From Bartonella henselae str. Houston-1 (GTDB taxonomy: Bacteria; Pseudomonadota; Alphaproteobacteria; Rhizobiales; Rhizobiaceae): 64,000 bases of DNA. A model generated the notes under the pieces. It made no database searches. It was not told where the DNA came from and saw only the letters and a list, made by a program, of their open reading frames with translations. The stretch lies in the NCBI RefSeq assembly GCF_000046705.1, contig NC_005956.1, positions 124,001 through 188,000 on the forward strand, in the 5' to 3' direction. The translations under genes and the position numbers were made by a program. Below, piece by piece: positions 1-12,626 of the stretch (position 1 is its first letter; each line of letters starts with the position of its first letter).

Positions 1-2888
1 AAAGGTAAAGCAATCAAGCTTGTGGGAGCATGAGAAAAGAGAAGTAATGCGAGAGAAAGAATACTAATAAGCGATGCTGGCCACATTGTAAGGACATAGA
101 AACCAAAACTATTGGAGATTGATTTTGTTGCGGCGGAGGTTTTCCATTCAAGCAAGTGTTTTTTTGAAATTGTCATACGATAGAGCGTGCGGATAATCGC
201 ATCAGTCATAAAATAAGTTGAATGGGCAAGAAATGTTGTTTTAAGAAATATATTTGCACCCGTAAGGGTAGTTTTGTTCATAATTGATTGGAGTTTCCCG
301 CGCAAAGAATAATCAATATGGGAGGGAACAAGCGTTTGTAATACACCTAAAATTGGTGAGATAAAGAGGCTAAACAGCAAGAATATTTGCCAAATGATTG
401 CACTCTTTAACGGTAAAAAAGACCATCCTGCAATTGCTGCAATCAACCACATAAGTGGTGTAAGAGAACGGCGCAGATTGTCTTGGATTTTCCAACGTGT
501 AATGGCGCTAATTCGACAGCAAGAAAAGAGATAAGGGAGGAGTTGCCAATCACCGCGAGTCCAACGATGATAGCGCGCAACATCAACCTTATAGGCTATT
601 GGATAATCCTCAATCACTTCTACATTACTTACTAAAGCTGTACGGGCATATCCTCCTTCCAACAGATCATGACTGAGAACGGTATTTTCTTTAATTTTGC
701 CATTGAGTGCTTTTTCAAAGGCATCAATGTTATAAAGGCCTTTTCCGACAAAAGTTCCTTCTCCCAAAAGATCTTGATAGGTATCAGAAACAGCAAAGAC
801 ATAAGGATCAATGCCACGATTGGTAGAAAACACCCGTTGCAGAATTGATGTTTCTTTTCCTGTTGTAAGAGACGGTGTAATACGGGGTTGCAAAATGCTA
901 TAGCCTTTTACAATCTTCCCATTTTGTGGGTCGAAAATCGGCTGATTAAGCGGATGGTTAAGCTTTCCAACAAGTTTTGTGACACTTTCAGGAGTAAGGC
1001 GTGTATCTGCATCCAGGGTCATTACAAAACGACAATCTATGGGAAGATGTGGATTTGGGGGATAAAAGCTGGTGTTTTGATCACCTCTTAATAACAGATT
1101 GAGTTCATGAAGCTTACCACGTTTGCGTTCCCATCCCATCCAGCATTTTTCGCTAGGGTTATAGAGGCGCCGGCGGTGTAAAAGGAAAAAGACGGGGAGA
1201 TTATCACGGTGATAACGGCGATTGAGTTCATCGATACTTTTTTGCGCATAATGCAACAAGTTAAGATCATCTTGCGTTTGTTCAAAGGGAGCATCTACCC
1301 AGTCTGTGAGGAGAGCGAAATGAATGGCGCCTTTTGGGTTGGAAAGATAATGGACTTCAAGATTGTGCACTTGCTCGTCAATATAATTGCGTGATGTAAT
1401 GAGAGTAGGCACAACAACTATTGTACGTGCATGTTTCGGAATACCCTCTTTATATTCATAACCAATAAGTTGTTTTGAGGGGATAAACCACGAAACGACA
1501 GTGTTGAAAAAAGCAAAAGCAGCATCCATAGCAGGAAAAAGTGCTAATGTGGTAAAGAAAAGAGGCATCCATGGAGCTATGCCGGACCTTTGTAAGAGAG
1601 CGTAGATCGCAAGCAAAAGAGCAAGCGTTAAAAGAGAGACAGGAAGTGCAATGATTCTTATCTTTGCGCAACAAAAATATTCTTGCCACTTGATATGCAG
1701 AGGTGGAGTATAACTACAAACTTTTTCAAAGGCATAACGCCCATCATCGACTAGATACCATCCAACAGAGGAATTGTTATGATGAGAAGTATCTTGAGAG
1801 GAGGAATGCACCATTTTTACAGCTTTGCGTGCAATTTCTGACTCATTAAGAGGCGAAAAGCGTGCAATTTTTTCGATGACTTGTCGATAGATATTACGTG
1901 AGTGAGAATCAATTTCGGAAAAATCACTCTTTTCACGCAAAATGGAGTCTACAATACTGACAGTTTCAAACCATACTGTCCAATCAACATCATCAATGGC
2001 TTTAAGGGCACGGATAATATTGCCCATGGTTATACCATCTGCTGCTTGGCGGGCATGTTCATTGGCTTTTACAATTTCTAGGCTACTGCCTTGGCTATGT
2101 AATTGCTTTTCAAGCCAAGTTAATGCTGTTGTTGCATCGAAAGATGCACTCCGTAGCCGATAGAATAAATGAGCTGCAAAAGTTGAATCAGCAGTGAGTG
2201 TTTCATAGAAAGTCAAAAGAGCATGTAATTTTGGTTCATTTTCCGTAAGAGAAATTTTATCAGCGACTTGATGAGCAATATGGCGCATATGCCGTGTTTG
2301 TTCAATACGCAATGAAAGACGACGTACATTTTCAATTAAAAGCATTTGTATGACAGAAGGAAGGGCCCATAATTCGCCAATTTTTAGGGCACAAAATTTT
2401 TGAAACCCATTGATGGTAGCTGTCAGTGTTTCTTGTGAAAATCCGCTGTCTGTATGTGCAATATAAAGCCAAGCTAAAGCAAAAATACGGGGCATTCCTG
2501 TCTTTTGTTTATAAAGAGGTAGTTGTTTTATGAAAGATTTAGGTAAGTTGCGCCGTAATTGTTGTATGGTTTTATCAATGGTATAATGATTATCGATGAG
2601 CCATTGAGCAGATGGTGCAAGAGTTTCATCATTTCGAGCAGCAATATCGCTGTTCTGAAAGGCATGGAGAATAAGTTTGGCATTTTCATTCAAACGCTTT
2701 TGAAAATGCTTACTTTTTTCATATTCAGGGATTAGAAGCGTTTCGCCAGAGGCTATAGCATAGCCTAATGTATAGAGTTCGTCCTGCGATTTGTAAGTTA
2801 AACGAATAGGAGAATTGGTTTCAGTAAGACAGCAGCGTATCGTTTTTTGAGAAAAAAAGCACTTCATGAAAGAGAGTATAGGCACCAT
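1..2888 (-). CDS. ndvB: Cyclic beta-1,2-glucan synthase, N-terminal part (runs off left edge)
   Basis: About 962 codons are open on the minus strand from an ATG at 2888 to the window edge, so the C-terminal part lies outside. The family makes periplasmic cyclic beta-1,2-glucans from UDP-glucose at the inner membrane. Visible order: a soluble N-terminal region of about 400 residues, hydrophobic segments at about 405-430 and 435-467, and a family 84-like glycosyltransferase domain from about 485 with the acidic motif LDADTRL near residue 623. A family-typical stretch (HPLNQPIFDPQNG, then GYSILQPRITPS) follows, then RYHRWTRGDWQ near 775, and more membrane segments at about 800-850 and 925-960. 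Full NdvB/ChvB proteins are about 2,800 residues, so roughly a third is seen. A second in-frame ATG lies seven codons downstream of the chosen start. No stop or frameshift is seen in this part. The assignment rests on motif recognition; whether the missing glycoside-phosphorylase half is intact cannot be judged. Confidence 0.85.
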   Translation of the reverse strand, partial: MVPILSFMKCFFSQKTIRCCLTETNSPIRLTYKSQDELYTLGYAIASGETLLIPEYEKSKHFQKRLNENAKLILHAFQNSDIAARNDETLAPSAQWLIDNHYTIDKTIQQLRRNLPKSFIKQLPLYKQKTGMPRIFALAWLYIAHTDSGFSQETLTATINGFQKFCALKIGELWALPSVIQMLLIENVRRLSLRIEQTRHMRHIAHQVADKISLTENEPKLHALLTFYETLTADSTFAAHLFYRLRSASFDATTALTWLEKQLHSQGSSLEIVKANEHARQAADGITMGNIIRALKAIDDVDWTVWFETVSIVDSILREKSDFSEIDSHSRNIYRQVIEKIARFSPLNESEIARKAVKMVHSSSQDTSHHNNSSVGWYLVDDGRYAFEKVCSYTPPLHIKWQEYFCCAKIRIIALPVSLLTLALLLAIYALLQRSGIAPWMPLFFTTLALFPAMDAAFAFFNTVVSWFIPSKQLIGYEYKEGIPKHARTIVVVPTLITSRNYIDEQVHNLEVHYLSNPKGAIHFALLTDWVDAPFEQTQDDLNLLHYAQKSIDELNRRYHRDNLPVFFLLHRRRLYNPSEKCWMGWERKRGKLHELNLLLRGDQNTSFYPPNPHLPIDCRFVMTLDADTRLTPESVTKLVGKLNHPLNQPIFDPQNGKIVKGYSILQPRITPSLTTGKETSILQRVFSTNRGIDPYVFAVSDTYQDLLGEGTFVGKGLYNIDAFEKALNGKIKENTVLSHDLLEGGYARTALVSNVEVIEDYPIAYKVDVARYHRWTRGDWQLLPYLFSCCRISAITRWKIQDNLRRSLTPLMWLIAAIAGWSFLPLKSAIIWQIFLLFSLFISPILGVLQTLVPSHIDYSLRGKLQSIMNKTTLTGANIFLKTTFLAHSTYFMTDAIIRTLYRMTISKKHLLEWKTSAATKSISNSFGFYVLTMWPASLISILSLALLLFSHAPTSLIALP

Positions 2889-3020
2889 AATATTTTATTG
2901 TGATTTAATTATGCCGTTTTATTCAAGAGGATGTCGGTATTTCTATTCCCATAATAAGATTTGTATGAAATATTTATAATTTTTCAACTAGACAATTGAA
3001 AATGCAATCAGGTGTTTGCA

Positions 3021-3062
3021 TTGAAAAATAAAAAAAGGCCGCTAGAGAAAAAGGCGACCTTA
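3021..3062 (-). terminator. Rho-independent terminator of the aroA-cmk-rpsA operon
   Basis: On the minus strand, just after the rpsA stop, an 8-bp stem (AAGGTCGC with GCGGCCTT, one T-G wobble) encloses an 11-nt loop. It is followed by a run of T residues, as expected of an intrinsic terminator. Confidence 0.8.
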
Positions 3063-3082
3063 ATGTAATCTATTCAATCATA

Positions 3083-4783
3083 TTAATCTTGTTCTTGTTT
3101 TTTCAAAGCCGCACCGAGAATATCGCCAAGGGAAGCACCTGAATCTGTAGAACCATATTGTGCAACAGCTTCTTTTTCTTCGGCAATTTCTAAAGCTTTG
3201 ATAGAGACTGAAAGTTTACGTGTTTTTTTATCAAATGCGGTAATGCGTGCATCAACTCTTTGTCCAATCGAGAAACGTTCTGGGCGTTGCTCATCACGAT
3301 CACGTGCTAAGTCAGTACGGCGAATGGTTGTTTCAAGATTGTGGTCAGTCAATTTTACATCAATGCCATTGTCATTCACTGCGGTCACTTCACATGTTAC
3401 AACAGCACCTTTACGAAGTTCGCCAGAGGCTGCTGCTTCTCCAACTTTATCGCTGGAAAGTTGCTTGATTCCAAGAGAGATACGCTCTTTTTCAATGTCA
3501 ACATCAAGGACCACAGCTTTAACGATGTCACCTTTATTGTAAGTATCAATAACTTGTTCACCAGGACGGTTCCAATCAAGATCAGAGAGGTGGACCATAC
3601 CGTCAACATCGCCTTCAAGACCAATAAAGAGACCAAATTCGGTTTTGTTTTTAACTTCTCCTTCAATTTGCGAATTTACAGGAAATTTATTAGCAAAAGC
3701 GACCCATGGATTTTCAAATGTTTGCTTTAAGCCCAAAGAAATACGCCGTTTAGAAGGATCAATTTCCAGAATAACCACTTCCACTTCTTGTGATGTAGAC
3801 AAAATTTTTCCAGGGTGAACGTTTTTCTTTGTCCAACTCATTTCAGAAACGTGGATTAACCCTTCAATTCCTGGTTCGATTTCAACAAAACCACCGTAAT
3901 CAGTAATGTTGGTAACAGCACCAGTGATTTTTTTACCAACCGGATACCTTGCACTGATGCTTTCCCAAGGATCACTTTCAAGCTGTTTCATGCCAAGAGA
4001 GATACGGTGTGTATCTTGATTGATACGAATAATTTGGACTTTAATCGTTTGACCAATGGTAAGGATTTCAGATGGATGGTTCACACGCCGCCAAGCCATA
4101 TCTGTGACATGTAAGAGACCATCGATTCCACCAAGATCCACAAAGGCACCATAATCGGTGATATTTTTAACCACACCTTCAACGATTTGGTTTTCTTCAA
4201 GATTTTGTACGATTTCTGAACGCTGTTCGGCTCTGCTTTCCTCTAAGACGGTACGACGTGAGACAACAATATTGCCACGACGACGATCCATTTTCAAAAT
4301 TTCAAAGGATTGTGAATTATGCATGAGAGGCGAAACATCGCGAATGGGACGAATATCAACTTGACTGCGAGGAAGGAAAGCAACCGCACCATCAAGGTCG
4401 ACTGTAAAGCCTCCTTTTACTTGGCTAAAGATAACGCCATCGACGCGTGCACCGGCATTGAATTTTTCTTCTAAACGGATCCAGCTTTCTTCGCGCCGTG
4501 CTTTTTCACGGGACAGAACAGCTTCCCCCATTGCATTTTCAATGCGTTCAATATAGACTTCCACTTCATCACCAATTTGCAAGGAACCATCTTTTCCTTT
4601 AGCTCCAAATTCTTTGAGTGGGATACGTCCTTCGACTTTAAGTCCAGCATCAATAATAGCCATGTCTTTTTCGATTGCAATGACACGACCTTTAACAACG
4701 GATCCTTCATTAAGATCATTGGTTTGGAAAGATTGCATTAAAAGAGCTTCGAAATCCGCTGTTGTAGGATTGTATTGTGACAT
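3083..4783 (-). CDS. rpsA: 30S ribosomal protein S1
   Basis: 566 residues, the usual length for proteobacterial S1, which helps the 30S subunit bind and unfold mRNA during initiation. Six S1 (OB-fold) repeats can be followed, starting at about residues 27, 110, 196, 283, 370 and 457. The central repeats show the typical ITDYGAFVDLGG and ITDYGGFVEIEPG cores, each followed by GLLHV or GLIHV. The first two repeats are more divergent, as is normal for the ribosome-binding end. It is the last gene of aroA-cmk-rpsA, a conserved order in proteobacteria, lying 132 bp after cmk and followed by a terminator. Confidence 0.97.
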   Translation of the reverse strand: MSQYNPTTADFEALLMQSFQTNDLNEGSVVKGRVIAIEKDMAIIDAGLKVEGRIPLKEFGAKGKDGSLQIGDEVEVYIERIENAMGEAVLSREKARREESWIRLEEKFNAGARVDGVIFSQVKGGFTVDLDGAVAFLPRSQVDIRPIRDVSPLMHNSQSFEILKMDRRRGNIVVSRRTVLEESRAEQRSEIVQNLEENQIVEGVVKNITDYGAFVDLGGIDGLLHVTDMAWRRVNHPSEILTIGQTIKVQIIRINQDTHRISLGMKQLESDPWESISARYPVGKKITGAVTNITDYGGFVEIEPGIEGLIHVSEMSWTKKNVHPGKILSTSQEVEVVILEIDPSKRRISLGLKQTFENPWVAFANKFPVNSQIEGEVKNKTEFGLFIGLEGDVDGMVHLSDLDWNRPGEQVIDTYNKGDIVKAVVLDVDIEKERISLGIKQLSSDKVGEAAASGELRKGAVVTCEVTAVNDNGIDVKLTDHNLETTIRRTDLARDRDEQRPERFSIGQRVDARITAFDKKTRKLSVSIKALEIAEEKEAVAQYGSTDSGASLGDILGAALKKQEQD

Positions 4784-4915
4784 AAGAACTCCTGATACAT
4801 ACCTTAACTTTAAAAGGTATAAGCGCTAGGTTAGTGTTGATAAGAAGTAATCTCCTAGCTTTTTCCTTAATACAGGAAGAAAATTAGCGCTTGGCCGGAA
4901 ATCACTCTGACGACT

Positions 4916-6915
<2,000 letters not shown>

Positions 6916-7074
6916 TTATTAAATAAAGTACTCTTTAGCACATGCTTTGAAAGGCGTCATGAGGAAATCCATATGAAACGATGTATTTATCTTTGACAAA
7001 GACATTATTTTTCGATTAAGCACCATAAAATTTATTTTTAATAGAACTATAATTAACTTAAAGAGGCACGGTTC

Positions 7075-7455
7075 ATGGCAAAACAAGAACTTGGAACTAA
7101 GCGTGTTGATCCAGAAACGGGAAAGAAGTTTTATGATCTTAATCGCGACCCTATTGTGTCGCCTTATACAGGAATTTCTTATCCGCGTTCTTATTTTGAG
7201 GTTGCGGCAGCTGAAGCAAATAGTGAAGAAGAAGTTGATACTGAAGAGCTTGATACAGCGCTTGAAAAATCTGCTTTTATGCTTTTGGAAGATGATGGTG
7301 ACGATCCTAAAGATGATGATCTTCCTGATTTGGAAGATAGTGATGTGGATCTGGGTGATGATGATGACACGTTTTTATCTCACGATGAAGATGACGAAGA
7401 CGATGACGTTACCGATATTCTCGGAGGAGGTGTTTCTAAGGATGATGATTCTTAA
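7075..7455 (+). CDS. TIGR02300-type acidic protein (FYDLN domain)
   Basis: 126 residues. The first 45 residues contain a conserved core (GTKRVDPETGKKFYDLNRDP, then IVSPYTG) known from a family of short alphaproteobacterial proteins. The rest is extremely acidic, with long runs of Asp and Glu, and is probably disordered. The function of the family is not established. It lies about 115 bp upstream of tRNA-Ala, an arrangement I recall from other Rhizobiales. The ATG at 7075 is preceded by AAAGAGG. The overlapping 130-residue reading frame at 7091 is a shadow of this gene. Confidence 0.9.
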   Translation: MAKQELGTKRVDPETGKKFYDLNRDPIVSPYTGISYPRSYFEVAAAEANSEEEVDTEELDTALEKSAFMLLEDDGDDPKDDDLPDLEDSDVDLGDDDDTFLSHDEDDEDDDVTDILGGGVSKDDDS

Positions 7456-7571
7456 GAAAAGTGAAAGAGCATTCTTTTCATAGAATACAAATTCTTCTTG
7501 ATCTTCGATTTTTCTCGTTCTAGAAAACTCCCTAAGATTATTTACAATCGATGAAGAGTCTGTCTTTATGT

Positions 7572-7647
<76 letters not shown>

Positions 7648-8509
7648 AAAAGGCCTATTTGGCTTAAGAGAGAAGCTATTTTATACTTTGTTTGAGAGGC
7701 GCTATACTATCCATAGTAATTGCTACAAGAGTCATTTCTCCTTTTATTTTTTAATGATTTCATAATGCGCTGTATCACAGCAGAATTTTGATTTATAAAG
7801 ATAATTCATCATTTTGTATGTTGAATGAGCGTTCCTAATGCCGTAAAATGTTCTCATTTCAAACTCTTGCATTCAGAATCAGGAAAAAACATTCGCTTGC
7901 ACGTCACAAAAGAAACTGGCATCTGGAAAAAAACATTTAAGAAAGAAATACAAATGCCTTTTATGAACCGTCTTAGTGCAAGAGTAATCACATATGAGGA
8001 GCTAGCAAAGAGAATGATAGTATTAGCTTGTGACGACTATTTGTCACGATGTATTGTTTATGAGTTTACAAGATTTATAGAATTTTGTCGTTATGAAAGT
8101 AAAAAAGCAGGTTGATGTTCTTTTGTAATGCACACGAAAAAAGTGCGCTCTTTATCATTTATGACATGATATTTAGAAAAAAGAGTATCTGGATAAGCAG
8201 TATAATCAATAAAGATTATTTTCATACGATAAGAATCAACGATTATTCCAATAATTCAAGTGAGCACCTGTTCTAACATTTTTGCTTAAATATAAAGATT
8301 TTTTGTAAAACTAAGAGGTAGCTCTTATCGGTTTCTATGAATGATCCAAAGAACACTTGTTTTAAGAAGAATTGATTGAATTATAAACAATTGCTGTCAA
8401 ATGGGGCTTAGATGAGGCTTTTTTTATTTCTCATGGTGATGGACTCTTGTTTTTAGAATTAGATTACAGCACAACAGGAACAATAAAATTATTTGAGGGG
8501 AAAAAAATA
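7648..8509. other. Long gap between tRNA-Ala and ilvD
   Basis: About 860 bp, holding only the orphan ORF at 7825-8115. I see no terminator, RNA fold or second copy of the tRNA-Ala 3' end. The last 100 bp must contain the ilvD promoter, but no convincing leader peptide or attenuator was recognised. Confidence 0.5.
7825..8115 (+). CDS. Hypothetical protein, 96 residues, not recognised
   Basis: An intact ATG-to-TGA frame of 96 residues in the gap between tRNA-Ala and ilvD. The protein is basic, with several Lys/Arg clusters, four Cys scattered without a zinc-ribbon spacing, and no signal peptide or membrane segment. There is no clear ribosome binding site ahead of the ATG. No family was recognised. 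It may be a lineage-specific gene, a remnant, or a chance frame in AT-rich DNA. Confidence 0.35.
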   Translation: MSVPNAVKCSHFKLLHSESGKNIRLHVTKETGIWKKTFKKEIQMPFMNRLSARVITYEELAKRMIVLACDDYLSRCIVYEFTRFIEFCRYESKKAG

Positions 8510-10348
8510 ATGCCTTCTTACCGGTCAAGAATATCGACTCATGGGCGTAATATGGCAGGAGCTCGCAGTCTTTGGCGTGCAACAGGGATGAAAGAGTCTG
8601 ATTTTGGTAAACCCATTATTGCAATTGCGAATTCTTTTACACAATTTGTACCAGGGCATGTCCATTTAAAAGATCTTGGGCAACTAGTGGCACAACAGAT
8701 AGTGGCTTCTGGCGGTATTGCGAAGGAGTTTAACACGATTGCTATAGATGATGGAATCGCTATGGGGCATGATGGAATGCTTTATTCTTTACCTTCACGT
8801 GAAATCATTGCTGATTCTGTTGAATATATGATCAATGCCCATTGTGCGGATGCGCTTGTCTGTATTTCCAATTGTGACAAGATTACGCCTGGTATGTTAA
8901 TGGCGTCTTTACGTTTGAATATTCCAACAATTTTTGTTTCAGGCGGTCCTATGGAGGCAGGTAAGATTAAATGGAAAGATCAAGATCTAACTGTCGACCT
9001 TGTTGATGCTATGGTTGCTGCGGCTGCTGAAAATAACTCAGAGGAAGAAGTTGCTGAGATGGAGCGTGCTGCTTGTCCTACATGTGGTTCTTGTTCAGGA
9101 ATGTTTACCGCTAATTCTATGAATTGTTTAACAGAGGCATTAGGGCTTTCTCTTCCCGGAAATGGATCAATGTTAGCAACGCATGCAGATCGTCAGATGC
9201 TTTTTGAAGAAGCTGGACGACAGATTGTCACGTTGGTTAAGCGTTATTATGAGAAAGGCGATGAGACAGTTTTACCGCGCTCGATCGCTTCACGCAAAGC
9301 TTTTGAAAATGCAATGACTGTAGATATTTCCATGGGGGGATCAACCAATACAGTACTTCATCTTTTAGCGGCAGCACAAGAGGGTGAGGTAGATTTTACC
9401 ATGACAGAGATTGATCGCCTTTCACGCCGTGTTCCTGTTTTATGTAAGGTTGCACCTGCTGTTGCGAATGTGCATATGGAAGATGTTCACCGTGCTGGTG
9501 GTATTATGGGCCTTTTAGGTGAATTAGATGCGGTTGGACTCATTGATACCTCTGCTTACACGGTTCATGCAAAAACGATGAAAGAAGCTCTATGCCGCTG
9601 GGATGTGAAACGAACCAATGAACCAAAGACTCATGAATTTTATCGTGCAGCTCCAGGGGGTATTTCAACCCAGACAGCGTTTAGTCAATCTCGTCGTTAT
9701 GATAGCCTTGATCTTGATCGTGAAAAAGGTATTATCCGCGATAAAGAACATGCTTATTCGCAAGATGGAGGCTTGGCTGTTCTATATGGAAATCTTGCGA
9801 AAGATGGCTGTATTGTAAAAACAGCAGGCGTTGACCAATCAATTTTAACATTTAAAGGTCCAGCAAGAATTTTTGAAAGCCAAGATTCAGCTGTTTCAGC
9901 GATTTTGAATGATACAATTCAATCAGGCGATATTGTTTTAATCCGTTATGAAGGTCCACGTGGTGGACCTGGAATGCAAGAAATGCTCTATCCTACGAGC
10001 TATCTTAAATCCAAAGGATTAGGAAAGGTATGTGCACTTATAACAGACGGCCGTTTTTCGGGGGGGACTTCGGGGCTTTCTATCGGACATGTTTCTCCAG
10101 AAGCTGCTGAAGGAGGAGCAATTGCTCTAGTGGAAGAGGGAGATATCATAGAAATTGATATTCCTAATCGTACCATTCATATGTTAGTTGAGGATGATGA
10201 GCTGATGCATCGTCGTGTCAAAATGGAAGCAAAAGGAAAAGCAGCTTGGCAACCGACTGAGAAACGTAAGCGTAAGGTTTCAAAGGCTCTTAAGGCATAT
10301 GCAGCTATGACGACTTCTGCTGCAAAAGGTGCTGTGCGTAATATTTGA
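8510..10348 (+). CDS. ilvD: Dihydroxy-acid dehydratase
   Basis: 612 residues from the ATG at 8510. It dehydrates 2,3-dihydroxy-3-methylbutanoate and its homologue in valine and isoleucine synthesis. The upstream in-frame ATG at 8447 adds 21 atypical residues; the start at 8510 follows a GAGGGG ribosome binding site and gives the family N-terminus [20 protein letters not shown]. Iron-sulfur ligands are visible in [11 protein letters not shown] and [19 protein letters not shown]. The C-terminal [19 protein letters not shown] motif is intact. A decayed second copy of part of this gene lies about 0.55 kb downstream. Confidence 0.96.
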   Translation: MPSYRSRISTHGRNMAGARSLWRATGMKESDFGKPIIAIANSFTQFVPGHVHLKDLGQLVAQQIVASGGIAKEFNTIAIDDGIAMGHDGMLYSLPSREIIADSVEYMINAHCADALVCISNCDKITPGMLMASLRLNIPTIFVSGGPMEAGKIKWKDQDLTVDLVDAMVAAAAENNSEEEVAEMERAACPTCGSCSGMFTANSMNCLTEALGLSLPGNGSMLATHADRQMLFEEAGRQIVTLVKRYYEKGDETVLPRSIASRKAFENAMTVDISMGGSTNTVLHLLAAAQEGEVDFTMTEIDRLSRRVPVLCKVAPAVANVHMEDVHRAGGIMGLLGELDAVGLIDTSAYTVHAKTMKEALCRWDVKRTNEPKTHEFYRAAPGGISTQTAFSQSRRYDSLDLDREKGIIRDKEHAYSQDGGLAVLYGNLAKDGCIVKTAGVDQSILTFKGPARIFESQDSAVSAILNDTIQSGDIVLIRYEGPRGGPGMQEMLYPTSYLKSKGLGKVCALITDGRFSGGTSGLSIGHVSPEAAEGGAIALVEEGDIIEIDIPNRTIHMLVEDDELMHRRVKMEAKGKAAWQPTEKRKRKVSKALKAYAAMTTSAAKGAVRNI

Positions 10349-10384
10349 TTTAAATGAAGAATTCATTTTGTGAAAAACAGTTTT

Positions 10385-10659
10385 TTAGGGATTTTTGAGT
10401 CTTTTGCGTTCTTTAATAGGGTTACGCCCCTCAATGCAAAACAAAATACATTGGATTGTAGATTTATGTGCTTGTTTTAAAGAAATATCTCTTAAGGCAG
10501 GCACCTAAGCCCATTTTGCGACGGCACCCGTGAATGGCATATAGCGTAAAAGCCATTGAGCACTACCCTCTTTACGCTTATAAAGGAACAAACCGGCACC
10601 ATCATTCTATTTTCCAGCTCAAAATGTTGCATCAGCCTTTGGCACTTGAGACAGTTCAT
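10385..10659 (-). pseudogene. Relic 1 of a P4-type tyrosine recombinase, N-terminal part
   Basis: With two frame changes, the minus strand reads from an ATG at 10659 into NDGAGLFLYKRKEGSAQWLL, then RYMPFTGA, then EISLKQAHK and EGRNPIKERKRLK. This matches the N-terminal arm-binding (DUF4102) region of P4-like phage and island integrases, where I recall NDGxGLxLYKRK, RYTIHGRRREMGLG, VSLKQAR and REGxDPIKER. Stops and frameshifts break it, and the catalytic domain is missing. It ends about 40 bp from the ilvD stop. The DNA resembles the three other relics at 21400-22220 and 27060-27480. Confidence 0.7.
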
Positions 10660-10889
10660 AAGAGGTATTTTTATCTCTTTCTTTTAAGTGTTTTTATTCA
10701 CACGACAGCCCCGCTTATGATGGGTAAGCAAGTAATTTTAACTGATTTAATATGAGAGAATCTTACGATATTCGGCGTTGTCATTCAAGTTGAAAAATGA
10801 TAAATTATTATTGTAAATCAATATATTATATGCCTTGATATTTCAAATGGATTGTTCAATGAGCTTAACAGGATATGTCAAGTCATGAT

Positions 10890-11580
10890 AAATGTGATGT
10901 GTGGGCTTCTATGGATTTCGTTTTTGAGCAGTATCGCAAAAAGATGAGATAGAGTTTACCTTTGACGGATATTAATCACCTTTCAAACTATTTTTCAGTT
11001 TTGTGCAAGCTTGTACTTTTTGAGACAATATCATAGGAATGGGCTTTATTGCATTGGTGGTATTATGGAACTTTTATGGGAATGAGATGCAGTGAGACTG
11101 ATTTTTCTACTTATACAGTTCATATAACAACAATGAAAGAAGCTTTCTATCGATAGGCTGCAAAGTAGATGTATGAACCAACTGTTCATGAATTTTATCG
11201 TGTGGCACCAGATGGTCTTCCAACAGGGATAGATTTTTGTCAGTTTATTCTACAATACAGTTGATCTTAATTGTGAAAAAGATGTGATCCACAATATTAA
11301 ACGTGCTTGTTTGCAAGGTGGAGAGTTCACCGTTCTTTATAGAAATTTTGCAAAAGGTAGCTAACCGTGAAAATAGTAGGGTGTTTATCAATCTTTTTTG
11401 TATAATAGCCAAGAATTGATCTGAAGAAGTATTCTGCGCAAGCTTTTCCTTCATGGCATTATATTGATCAAGATACATTGAGGTAAAAAGCAATAATAAT
11501 AATGGCAAATAGTCAGTATTCTTGGTTTTATCCTTCTAATTCTCTAATCCAGAGGACGCTTAAAATATAAATCAGGAATC
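10890..11580 (+). pseudogene. Decayed copy of the central part of ilvD
   Basis: The sequence follows ilvD 9340-10020 collinearly at DNA level. Shared stretches include TGGTGGTATTATGG, CAATGAAAGAAGCT-like, CATGAATTTTATCGTG and GCAAGGTGGAG-like runs. Stops and small indels occur in all frames, so no protein can be made. It is in the same orientation as ilvD and about 0.55 kb beyond its end. The match is clear from about 10955 to 11420 and weaker outside. It is either a tandem duplicate or an older paralogue of the dehydratase family that has decayed. The 87-residue minus-strand frame at 11245 lies across this relic and is not a gene. Confidence 0.75.
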
Positions 11581-12249
11581 CCGTAAAAGAAGAAGCTTTT
11601 TATCTAATCACTATGAAATACGTCTAAGGTGCTTTAGTTTATTGAAAAAATCTTCAATAAGGTAATATTTTATAAAGGTTCATTATTGTTATGCGGTATT
11701 TTTCTATTTGAGTGGAAAGGTGGGAAAAAAATGCAATTGTCTTTCTTACGCTTTTTTTTGATTTTCTGAAGCATAATCTTTATTAGCAATAACTTTTTTG
11801 TATTTTAAAAATTTTCAAAAAGTTGAAGTGTTTGATTAAGAGATCCTAATTCTTTGGAGTGAGAAAAAAAACGTAAAGATTGATCCAAAGCATCCACTTC
11901 AACATGAGTTTTCTAGGGTAAAATCTTACTTGTATCTTCTCAACGCTTCCATCTCATAGTAACCTTATTTATAGCCCACAACACAATCTATAATTTGCAA
12001 TGAAGGGATGAGTCTAAATAAAATTGATATTGCTGTCTACAGCTTTACTATTGTGGTCCATAGTCTTTGATTAGTTCTTCTAAGATCGGATATCAGATTG
12101 CTTCTTGATACAAGGATTTAATAACGTTTAGGGATATTATGCTCTTTGCTATAGATCCTATCTTATTTGTTTGAGGAGAAGAGGAAGTTATATCATTTTA
12201 AATTAACATGAATGCTTTCACCAAAATGACAGAGAAGATGTTAAGCCTT

Positions 12250-12442
12250 CACATGCATTTTGTTTAAGTCGAGAAAGCACTTCTAAAGTTTGCTTAGAAG
12301 AGAGTTTTTCAGGATGGATATTCTAAAAAGCTTCACGGAGCACACAATGTTTGTTTCTTCATTGATGGAGATGTTACATTAAAGAAAAAAGAGCGGTAAA
12401 TCATTAATTAATTTATGGCCTTTTTCTGCCATTTCACCTTTG
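12250..12442 (-). pseudogene. Decayed copy of the mutS 3' end
   Basis: About 190 bp matching the last part of mutS (12645-12838) in the same orientation, roughly 395 bp from the original. Shared runs include TCAGGATGGATATT, AAGCTTCA and CATCAATTAATTTATG-like segments. It carries stops and indels and lacks everything upstream of the last 60 or so codons. It is a local duplication remnant. Confidence 0.75.
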
Positions 12443-12626
12443 AAAGATTCTTCTCTATAAATAATAAAATTTTGTCAGTCTATGCACTTTATTGATGAAA
12501 TACTTCTTCCTAGTTACATTCCTGTTCTTTACAAAGGAACAGGACCACTACTCTACTTTTATTCTCGCATCTTAATTTAAGGCACAAATTTAGGAGTGAT
12601 CAAAAAAGAGCTCTTGGTTTGATTTG

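Larger units (their letters stand above)
10349..12626. other. Gap between ilvD and mutS filled with gene relics
   Basis: 2.3 kb without an intact gene. It holds, in order, an integrase relic (minus), a decayed copy of the middle of ilvD (plus) and a decayed copy of the mutS 3' end (minus). I could assign nothing in about 11580-12250 or 12443-12600. Confidence 0.75.

Noticed and set aside
3198..3730. Plus-strand open frames of 114 and 129 residues
   Set aside because: Antisense to rpsA, whose six S1 domains account for the sequence.
10534..10755. 73-residue plus-strand frame
   Set aside because: It is antisense to integrase relic 1; the minus-strand reading matches the integrase family, the plus reading matches nothing.
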